Source of the DNA: CAZAPG01 sp964486935
GTDB taxonomy: Bacteria > Chloroflexota > Anaerolineae > 4572-78 > J111
Direction: 5' to 3'
Length of the DNA: 64,000 nucleotides
Assembly (NCBI GenBank): GCA_964486935.1
Contig: CAZAPG010000014.1
Span: 74,673-138,672, forward strand
A model generated the notes under the pieces. That model did not search any database. It saw only the letters and a program-made list of their open reading frames with translations, and had not been told where the DNA came from. Both the position numbers and the translations under genes were made by a program. Shown one piece after another: positions 1-6,287 of the stretch. Numbering within the stretch: position 1 is the first letter of the stretch; every line of letters begins with the position of its first letter.

Positions 1-813
1 CTGCGGATGAGCGGCTGCATTCTCGCGGGTCAGGTCGCCCAGTTCGCCTTTGTGGATGGCCTGGATGATATTTTCATCGCCATCCAGCAAGCGCAGGGCT
101 ACCCAGCGAGCGTTGGGCAAGCCGGGAAAAGTGGCTTCAATTTGGTTGACCAGCCTATCGACGGCCTGTTTGAGGGCCGGCGATTCGATTTTAACCCGGT
201 GGGGCCGGCAAATGGTTTGCCCGGTGGCTACCTCGTCTATGGCTTGCAGTAACTCCGGCAACCCCTGGCCGTAGCGAGCCGCCGTAGGCACTACCGGCAC
301 GCCTAAATCGCGGGCCAGGCGGCGCTCGTCAACCTGAATGTGATGTCGCCTGGCTTCATCAATCAGGTTCAGGCAGATAACGGCCCGGTCGGTAATTTCT
401 AAAACCTGCAAGGCCAGGTTGAGGTTGCGCTCAAGGCGCGTCGCATCGACCACTACCACGGTCACGTCGGGTTGTCCAAACAAAATAAAATTACGGGCAA
501 TCTCTTCGTCAACGCTGGTGGCCAGCAGCGAGTAGGTGCCGGGCAGGTCGACCAGCTTGTATTTGTGCTCTCCATAGGCAAAGCCGCCTTCGGCGCGGCT
601 AACGGTTTTGCCGGGCCAGTTGCCGGTGTGCTGGCGCAGGCCGGTCAGAGCGTTAAAAACGGTGCTCTTGCCGGTGTTGGGGTTGCCGGCCAGAGCAACA
701 ACAAAATCCCAATTGCTCATATCAACCCCCAGTTTGAGCAGGTTGGCGGCTTTGTGAACCGGGCAGGTTTCGCAGGCAGCGCCCGAGACAGCCGGCTGAT
801 GCATATGAGTCAT
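1..813 (-). CDS. feoB: Ferrous iron transporter FeoB, N-terminal part (runs off the left edge)
   Basis: This is the first 271 residues of FeoB, the GTP-gated Fe(II) importer of the cytoplasmic membrane. Only the cytosolic G domain is in the window. The P-loop GNPNTGKST is at residues 43-51 and the G3 motif DLPGTYS follows. The N terminus carries C14-x2-C17-x2-H20 (CETCPVH), a possible metal-binding patch (inference). The ATG at 813 is chosen because a strong ribosome site, AGAGGAGG, sits about 7 bases upstream. That site lies inside the last codons of the DtxR-FeoA gene, so the two genes are almost certainly co-transcribed and translationally coupled. The membrane part lies beyond base 1. Confidence 0.95.
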   Translation of the reverse strand, partial: MTHMHQPAVSGAACETCPVHKAANLLKLGVDMSNWDFVVALAGNPNTGKSTVFNALTGLRQHTGNWPGKTVSRAEGGFAYGEHKYKLVDLPGTYSLLATSVDEEIARNFILFGQPDVTVVVVDATRLERNLNLALQVLEITDRAVICLNLIDEARRHHIQVDERRLARDLGVPVVPTAARYGQGLPELLQAIDEVATGQTICRPHRVKIESPALKQAVDRLVNQIEATFPGLPNARWVALRLLDGDENIIQAIHKGELGDLTRENAAAHPQ

Positions 814-815
814 AA

Positions 816-1745
816 TTATGCCTCCTCTAATTGGCTGATAGTAATAAAATCGGCCTGCTCACGGCGCAGGGCAATCAATGAGCCTCTGACATTGTAGGCG
901 GTAGGGTCGCCGCCGGGACTTCTCATTTCGGCGGTGATAACGGTGCCGGGCAAGATGCCCAGGTCCATAAAACGGCGGCGTTCGGGGCCGCGACAGGCCG
1001 GTGAAATATTGACAACCTGGCCTTTCTGGCCGGGTTTTAAGGTGGATAGTCGTTGGGCGGGGCCGCTTTCTTTCAGTTGTTTTTTTGCAATGGGCGTAAC
1101 CGAGACATTGGCCGCAATAATGGGGGCCAGCGTGTGCGTTTCGCCATTAGCCACAAAACGAATGCGCCGGGGCGAATTTTCGGTCAGGGTAATTTCCATG
1201 CCCGGGTACAGCCCCTCGGCAATCAACTGGTCGTATACGGTGGCCGGCTCATCTTCTAAATGAACAATGCGGGCCGACTGGTTGACGGCTATGGTTGGGA
1301 GCGGCTGGCCGCCGTGGGGTTTCAGTTCGCCCTCGGCGGTGGGGATGGGGTCGCCGTGCGGGTCGTGGGTGGGGTGGCCCAGCCGGGCCGAAAGCGCATC
1401 GGCCTCGGCGGGGGATAGCGCGTGCTCATGGCGGTCGGCCCGTTCGTGCCATTCGCGCTGGTCAAAGCCGGTCTTATCGGCCAGATATCGTTCCCACAGC
1501 CGGTGGGCGCGGATGATTTGCAGCGCGTACTCGTTGCCGGCGGGGGTTACGCATAATTTACCATCTGTTATTTCTACCAGATTGTGCGCGGCCATGGTGG
1601 TAATCAGGCCGGCCGCTTCATCGTGCGAAATTTGAAGCGCGCCGGCTACGCTTTGGCCGGTGGCGTGGTGCTTTTCTTGCTGGCATTTGTAAATGTGCTT
1701 TAAGGCATCTTCTACAAGAATTCGTTCGTAATCTTTTTTACCCAT
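816..1745 (-). CDS. DtxR-family metal-responsive regulator fused to FeoA domains
   Basis: This 309-residue protein joins an iron/manganese-dependent DtxR repressor to FeoA-type SH3 domains. Residues 1-65 form the winged helix, followed by the metal-binding dimerisation region (HERADRHEH, then a His-rich loop). Two SH3/FeoA-like modules follow, around 160-225 (IAEGLYPGMEI) and 236-309 (FMDLGILPGT). The start MGKKDYERI at 1745 is preferred over longer options because AAAGGAG lies just upstream and the longer N terminus is unlike the family. It directly precedes feoB with 2 bases between them, so it probably controls its own iron-uptake operon. A 26-bp palindrome 140 bp upstream is a candidate operator. 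Confidence 0.92.
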   Translation of the reverse strand: MGKKDYERILVEDALKHIYKCQQEKHHATGQSVAGALQISHDEAAGLITTMAAHNLVEITDGKLCVTPAGNEYALQIIRAHRLWERYLADKTGFDQREWHERADRHEHALSPAEADALSARLGHPTHDPHGDPIPTAEGELKPHGGQPLPTIAVNQSARIVHLEDEPATVYDQLIAEGLYPGMEITLTENSPRRIRFVANGETHTLAPIIAANVSVTPIAKKQLKESGPAQRLSTLKPGQKGQVVNISPACRGPERRRFMDLGILPGTVITAEMRSPGGDPTAYNVRGSLIALRREQADFITISQLEEA

Positions 1746-1885
1746 TACCTTGCTCCTTTGAAAATAACCCCGTAGGGCGGGGGGCTTGGGGGTGTTTCCC
1801 CATTTTCCTGACGCCTCGGCGTCGGGGCGACTCCTTTGGAAAGAACGCAAACCTCTGGAATTTGGGATTATTGAGTCTAATTCGT

Positions 1886-1911
1886 AAAAATTTAGTCTGG
1901 ACTAAATTTTT
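1886..1911. promoter_or_regulatory. Perfect 26-bp palindrome, candidate DtxR operator
   Basis: The 12-bp arms AAAAATTTAGTC and GACTAAATTTTT flank a TG centre. The palindrome sits in the 282-bp gap between the divergent DtxR-FeoA and TIR genes. DtxR-family repressors bind AT-rich dyads of this size, and the gap has no other strong signal. On the minus strand TTGCGT-17-TAAACT ends just upstream of the palindrome, so bound repressor would block that start. Alternative: a weak bidirectional terminator, although a 2-base loop and AT-rich stem make that less likely. Confidence 0.55.
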
Positions 1912-2027
1912 ATTTAGTTTATCATAAAAATTATATTTACGCAAGTGTCTGTTTGCCTGTTTTCAAAACTTGGAGCAAAGACCGCCAGCTTCTTGATTCT
2001 GGCCGGTAGTTCGTGTAAATTTATGAT

Positions 2028-3473
2028 GTGGCTGAGTATATCTTTATCTGTTACACTCACGAAGATACCCGGTTTGTGCTAAAGCTGGCAAAACACCTGC
2101 AACGGCACGGCGTATCGGTGTGGCTAGACCAATGGCAAACTAACCTGGAGGATGATTGGGAGCGGGCGATTGCCAGAGCCATTAACCGGTGCAGTCATTT
2201 TTTGGTGGTGCTCTCTCCGGCGGCGGTCAACTCCTGGCTGGTCTGCGAACAGACGCTCCAGGCTGCCCGGCAGGGTAAACCGGTTATTACTGTGCTGCGC
2301 GACGTGTGCCCCTGCCCCTCTATTTTGCAAGATGCCCCCTGCTTTAATCTGTCAGGCCAAAGTTACCGGCCCGGCTTGCAGCAGCTTCTCGGCCATTTTT
2401 TACCCAATCGCGCCATTCAACTTGCATACTGGCCCAACCTCAAACCTGTCTGGCGGCGGGCGCAAGATAAATTGAACCGCTTTTGGCGCAATACATTAGG
2501 GCCGCTGTTGTGGCCGGGCTGGCTTGGCCCGGTGGTAATTGCCGCGCCGGTGCTGCTGGCGCTCATTTTCTGGACTCGCTCTGTTGACGGGCCGGTTACC
2601 GCCAACCCCACGCCCGAAAGTTTGGCCATTGTCAGGCCGACCCCCACGCCTGCGCCGCTGCCCACCCCCCAACAAACAGCCGTCAGAGCGCCAGACCGCA
2701 AAGTAATGGTATTTGTGCCGGCCGGTGAGTTTCTAATGGGCAGCAGCGACTCTGACGCCACCGCTGCCGATGACGAAAAACCGCAGCATCCAATTCATTT
2801 GGATGCCTTTTGGATTGACCAAACCGAAATAACCTACAATGAATATGGCCGATGCGTGCGGGCCGGCGCTTGCAGCCCGGCGACGGTGCATAATAAAAAT
2901 TTTGCCGGGGCGCGTCTGCCGGTGGTGGGGGTCAACTGGTATCAGGCTGCAACTTATTGTCAATGGGCCGGGGCGCGCCTGCCCACCGAAGCGGAATGGG
3001 AAAAAGCGGCGCGGGGCACAGATGGTCGACTCTATCCGTGGGGGAATAATTTTGATGGCCGGCGGTTAAATTATTGCGATACAAATTGCGTGGCCGATTG
3101 GCGAGACCGTAGCGCCGATGATGGCTACGGGTACACCGCGCCTGTGGGAAACTATCCAGAAGGGGCCAGCCCTTACGGAGTGTTAGATATGAGCGGTAAT
3201 GTGTGGGAATGGACAGCGGATTGGTACAGCCCCGATGCCTACGCTTACTCAAGCTATAGCAACCCCGGCGGGCCAAAACAGGGTTTGCAGCGGGTTATCC
3301 GGGGCGGGTCGTGGTATTACCGGGGGCCGGCTTTGCGGGTGGCGCGGCGACATAAAGATGTGCCCACCTCCAGCTATGATAATATTGGGTTTCGGTGCGT
3401 TATTGCCGACAAACAGGTCCAACGGCATCCTGCCGGCCCGCCCGGTCGCTTTGGCGGGCCGGGGGTTAAATAA
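2028..3473 (+). CDS. TIR domain - transmembrane - FGE/SUMF-fold protein
   Basis: This 481-residue protein has an N-terminal TIR domain (1-130, YIFICYTHEDTRF). It keeps the WLVCE motif, with Glu74 at the position of the NAD-cleaving glutamate of catalytic TIR domains. A membrane helix (165-183) and a Pro/Thr linker follow, then an FGE/SUMF1 (formylglycine-generating enzyme) fold from about 226 to 465 (FVPAGEFLMGS, GNVWEWTADW, RVIRGGSW, GFRCV). The two copper-binding cysteines of true FGE are absent: the stretch after RGGSW reads YYRGPALR. The C-terminal domain is therefore more likely a binding module than an enzyme. The GTG start is forced, since an in-frame stop lies four codons upstream. 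An immune or signalling role is inference. Confidence 0.85.
   Translation: MAEYIFICYTHEDTRFVLKLAKHLQRHGVSVWLDQWQTNLEDDWERAIARAINRCSHFLVVLSPAAVNSWLVCEQTLQAARQGKPVITVLRDVCPCPSILQDAPCFNLSGQSYRPGLQQLLGHFLPNRAIQLAYWPNLKPVWRRAQDKLNRFWRNTLGPLLWPGWLGPVVIAAPVLLALIFWTRSVDGPVTANPTPESLAIVRPTPTPAPLPTPQQTAVRAPDRKVMVFVPAGEFLMGSSDSDATAADDEKPQHPIHLDAFWIDQTEITYNEYGRCVRAGACSPATVHNKNFAGARLPVVGVNWYQAATYCQWAGARLPTEAEWEKAARGTDGRLYPWGNNFDGRRLNYCDTNCVADWRDRSADDGYGYTAPVGNYPEGASPYGVLDMSGNVWEWTADWYSPDAYAYSSYSNPGGPKQGLQRVIRGGSWYYRGPALRVARRHKDVPTSSYDNIGFRCVIADKQVQRHPAGPPGRFGGPGVK
3433..3462 (+). repeat. GC-rich hairpin inside the 3' end of the TIR-FGE gene
   Basis: CCGGCCCGCC (3433-3442) pairs perfectly with GGCGGGCCGG (3453-3462) around a 10-base loop. 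It lies in the last codons and encodes a Gly/Pro-rich tail beyond the FGE fold. It may act as a transcription terminator, but no U-run follows. Confidence 0.5.
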
Positions 3474-3565
3474 CCAAGTTGCTACCCAATGCCGAAAAAT
3501 CACCCTTCGATACGCCAAAAAACGCTACTCAGAATGGTTGCGCCGAAGCGGTGGCAACTTGGGTT
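3472..3565. repeat. Imperfect inverted repeat between convergent genes
   Basis: AACCAAGTTGCTACC (3472-3486) is the near-complement of GGTGGCAACTTGGGTT (3550-3565). The arms lie exactly between the stop codon of the TIR-FGE gene and that of the response regulator. The 63-bp interior has no gene. It may be a decayed small palindromic element or a long terminator hairpin shared by both genes. Confidence 0.45.
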
Positions 3566-3956
3566 AAATAATAAAGGTATCGGGCGGGCGCAGCCGGGCG
3601 GCCAGGTCTCTTAGCTGGTTAAAGCTGATGGGTTTGAGCAGCACCAAATCCGACAGGTCGCGCAGATTTTCGGCCAGCAGGGCGTCGGCGGTTGTAATCA
3701 TCACGCGGGTATCGGTGAGGCGGGCATCGGCGCGGATATGCTGCAAAATTTTGTCGCCCGAAATATTGGGCAGGTGCAAATCTAGCACTACTACGGCAGG
3801 AACAATATCTTTTAGACGAGATAACGCCGCGCTGCCATCCGAAACGGTTTCGGTTTTGAATTCGGCGGATTGCAGGGCGTGAGAAAAAATATCGGCCAGT
3901 TTTTCGTCATCTTCTATAATTAGAGCCAGCGGATTATCGTACAGATAGTTTGACAT
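3564..3956 (-). CDS. Single-domain response regulator (REC only)
   Basis: A 130-residue receiver domain with no output domain. The acidic pocket is D16/D17, the phospho-acceptor is D59 in VVLDLHLP, the switch residue is in ITTAD, and the lysine is in LLKPIS. The third of three consecutive ATG codons (3956) is best placed behind AAGGA. It is a close paralogue of the regulator at 5916-6287: the sequence from IRADARL to LRDLAARL is largely shared, and the DNA is also similar. It probably takes phosphate from the neighbouring histidine kinases and passes it on by protein contact. It lies 167 bp downstream of the second kinase and may have its own promoter. Confidence 0.93.
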   Translation of the reverse strand: MSNYLYDNPLALIIEDDEKLADIFSHALQSAEFKTETVSDGSAALSRLKDIVPAVVVLDLHLPNISGDKILQHIRADARLTDTRVMITTADALLAENLRDLSDLVLLKPISFNQLRDLAARLRPPDTFII

Positions 3957-3994
3957 CATCATTCCTTAAGACTCCAGGGTTGTAGTTATTTATT

Positions 3995-4000
3995 ATTATA
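3995..4000 (-). promoter_or_regulatory. -10 box (TATAAT) ahead of the REC-only gene
   Basis: A perfect TATAAT on the minus strand lies 39 bases before the start codon. The -35 region is poor. An 8-bp inverted pair, AAGACTCC (3968-3975) and GGAGTCTT (4038-4045), brackets it and might hold a regulator. Confidence 0.4.
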
Positions 4001-4123
4001 ACCCGGTTGCATTACAATTTAGATTACGACCTCCGCAGGAGTCTTGATATTATTTTACCCGGCCCAAGTCAAAACCGGATTTGAGGATTATAGGTAAATG
4101 GTTAGAAAACGGCTTTGATTACC

Positions 4124-5905
4124 CTATTGAGAATTTTCTTTAACCGGTTTTGTTGGCAATAAAATGGTAAAAGTGCTGCCTCGACCTACCTCACTCTCAA
4201 GAATAATTTGACCCTCCATCAATGTGGCTAACTGTTTTACAACCGATAAGCCCAACCCGGCTCCGCCGTGCTTGCGGGTAGTTGAACCATCTATTTGCCG
4301 GAAAGGTTCAAAAACAAGCGCCTGCGCCTGGGGTGGAATGCCAGGGCCGGTATCAGAAACGCGCATAGCCCAGTGGCTGGTATCGGCTTGATACAGACAA
4401 ATTTCTATGTGCCCGTGTTGGGTAAATTTTATGGCATTCTCCACCAGATTGCCCAGGATTTGTCGCAGGCGTTCCGGGTCGCCGGAGAGGCTGGCCGGTA
4501 AATCAGGGGCAACCTGGCTGGTGAGCGTTAGACCCTTGGCTTGGGCTTTCAGGCTCATTTGGGGGTAAATACCTTTAATCAAATCTTCGGGCGAAAAGCT
4601 AACGATATTGAGTTGCAGCTTGCTGGCCTCGAGTCTGGCCTGGTCTAGCAAGGTATTTACCATAGCGGTGAGTGTTTGGGCGCTGTTGATAACGGCTCTG
4701 GTGGCCGCAAGTTGCGGCTCGGATAAGGAGTCGTAAATGCCCTCTTCTAACATTTCGGCGTAACCCAATATGGCATTGAGCGGCGTGCGCAGCTCGTGGC
4801 TTACTCTGGCCAGCAGCTCTGTTTTCAGGCGGCTGGCTTCCAGAGCCTGGTCGCGGGTTAGAATCAGGGCTTTTTCCACGTTTTTTTGCTGGGTAATATC
4901 TCTGACCACAATTAAGCGGCCGGTTAGCTGGTTATGCCGGTTAAAGAGGGGCGAGATAGTCATATCAAAATAGCGCTCGTCGTCGGTGCTTATTTCAGCG
5001 CGGGCTTCGGTGGTATGGCGATAACGCTCAACCAGATTGGGCCATTTAGCAAACACCTGGCCGGCGGGTTGGCCGATTATGGCTGAGGCGTTTTGGCCCA
5101 CAAAACGTTGCCCGGCCGGGTTTATATCGACAATCCGGTTTTGGGCGTCTAAAACAAATACGCCATCTTTCATCCCGTCTACAACGGCGCGACGCGCAAC
5201 AGGCACAATATCAAGTAACCGGTACCGAAAGAGGCTCCAGGCCATAAACAGGCAAGAAAGGGTAAAGGCAAAGGGGGTAAGGTCTAAATTGGGGAGGGGG
5301 CTTAAGCCGGAAATGTACACGCCGTTGCCTATCCAGGGGATAATGACTCCCAGCAGCAACGTGCTCGCCTGCCGCCGGTATAAGTTTGACGACCGTCTGA
5401 GCAGGCCAATTAATACAACGCTGCCGGCCAGCAGCAAAATATATGAGTAAACCGAATGTACCCAAAACCAGCCCCCATAACTGACAATTAATGAAAAAGA
5501 TGCGCCATTTTGCTCTAAGCTAACCCGGCGCCAGATTAATCCGTGGGCCTCATTGGTCCACATGAGTAAAATGGTAATTACCGGGATAGCTGCCAGCAGG
5601 CCCAGGTTGCGCCGGGTTAGCCAGCGGCTGCGGTCGGCGTAGTAGAGCGCAAATACAAACCAGAGCAGGGGAAGGCTGGCAATGCTCACATATTGAATTT
5701 TTCCCCAAAAGATTTTGGCCGCCAGGTTGGCGCTGGCCAGTTCCAGGGCGTAGGTTAGGCTCCACAGGGCAACGGCCAGGGTTAACAGGCTAAAAACCGC
5801 CGCTCCCGACGCCGGATGGCGTCGCCAGGCGTACAGCGACAACCCTGCTGAAATAATAGCTGCAATTGTTAATGGTACAATATAAGGCGTATATTGCCAG
5901 TTCAT
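4124..5905 (-). CDS. 7TM-sensor PAS histidine kinase
   Basis: This 593-residue membrane kinase opens with seven or so hydrophobic helices of the histidine-kinase N-terminal 7TM type (about 1-225, ending FRYRLLDIVPVARR). A PAS domain follows (GVFVLDAQNRIVDINPAG), then HisKA with phospho-acceptor H370 in SHELRTPLN, then the HATPase domain (NLVENAIKF, DTGPGIP, GAGLGLSVVKQL). The start MNWQYTPYIV at 5905 lies 10 bases after the stop of the preceding response regulator, so it belongs to the same transcript. Its kinase core resembles that of the LOV kinase upstream, and both have a similar receiver protein next to them. The stimulus is unknown. Confidence 0.92.
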   Translation of the reverse strand: MNWQYTPYIVPLTIAAIISAGLSLYAWRRHPASGAAVFSLLTLAVALWSLTYALELASANLAAKIFWGKIQYVSIASLPLLWFVFALYYADRSRWLTRRNLGLLAAIPVITILLMWTNEAHGLIWRRVSLEQNGASFSLIVSYGGWFWVHSVYSYILLLAGSVVLIGLLRRSSNLYRRQASTLLLGVIIPWIGNGVYISGLSPLPNLDLTPFAFTLSCLFMAWSLFRYRLLDIVPVARRAVVDGMKDGVFVLDAQNRIVDINPAGQRFVGQNASAIIGQPAGQVFAKWPNLVERYRHTTEARAEISTDDERYFDMTISPLFNRHNQLTGRLIVVRDITQQKNVEKALILTRDQALEASRLKTELLARVSHELRTPLNAILGYAEMLEEGIYDSLSEPQLAATRAVINSAQTLTAMVNTLLDQARLEASKLQLNIVSFSPEDLIKGIYPQMSLKAQAKGLTLTSQVAPDLPASLSGDPERLRQILGNLVENAIKFTQHGHIEICLYQADTSHWAMRVSDTGPGIPPQAQALVFEPFRQIDGSTTRKHGGAGLGLSVVKQLATLMEGQIILESEVGRGSTFTILLPTKPVKENSQ

Positions 5906-5915
5906 ATTGATTGAG

Positions 5916-6287
5916 TTATACCGATTCTCTCGGATGCAGGCGTGCTGCCAGGTCTCTAAGTTGGTTAAAGCTGATGGGTTTGAGCAACACCAAATCTGCT
6001 GTGTCGCGTAAGGTTTCGGCCATTAGCGGGTCTGCGGTGGCCAGCATTACCCGTGTTTTGGCCAGGCGGGCGTCGGCTCTTATCTGGCGCAATATATCTT
6101 TACCAGAAACTCGAGGCAGGTGCAGGTCGAGCACAACAACAGCGGGGGTTATTTCCGTCAGTCGCTCCAAAGCTTCCTGACCATCCTGAATGCCTTCGGT
6201 TTGGTAGCCGGCCGCCTTTAGAGCCTGGGCAAAGATTTCGGCCAGTTTTTTGTCGTCTTCAATAATCAGGGCTAAAGAGTGGGTCAT
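5916..6287 (-). CDS. Single-domain response regulator (REC only)
   Basis: A 123-residue receiver domain: acidic pair D11/D12, phospho-acceptor D54 in VVLDLHLP, switch T84 in LATAD, K103 in LLKPIS. There is no DNA-binding or enzymatic output domain. Its ATG overlaps the stop of the LOV histidine kinase by four bases (ATGA), so it is translated with that kinase and is its likely partner. It is a paralogue of the regulator at 3564-3956. Confidence 0.94.
   Translation of the reverse strand: MTHSLALIIEDDKKLAEIFAQALKAAGYQTEGIQDGQEALERLTEITPAVVVLDLHLPRVSGKDILRQIRADARLAKTRVMLATADPLMAETLRDTADLVLLKPISFNQLRDLAARLHPRESV

Noticed and set aside
2700..3420. Active formylglycine-generating enzyme
   Set aside because: Both copper-binding cysteines are missing, and no sulfatase gene is nearby.
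2700..3473. Target gene of a diversity-generating retroelement
   Set aside because: No reverse transcriptase, template repeat or accessory gene is present in the window.
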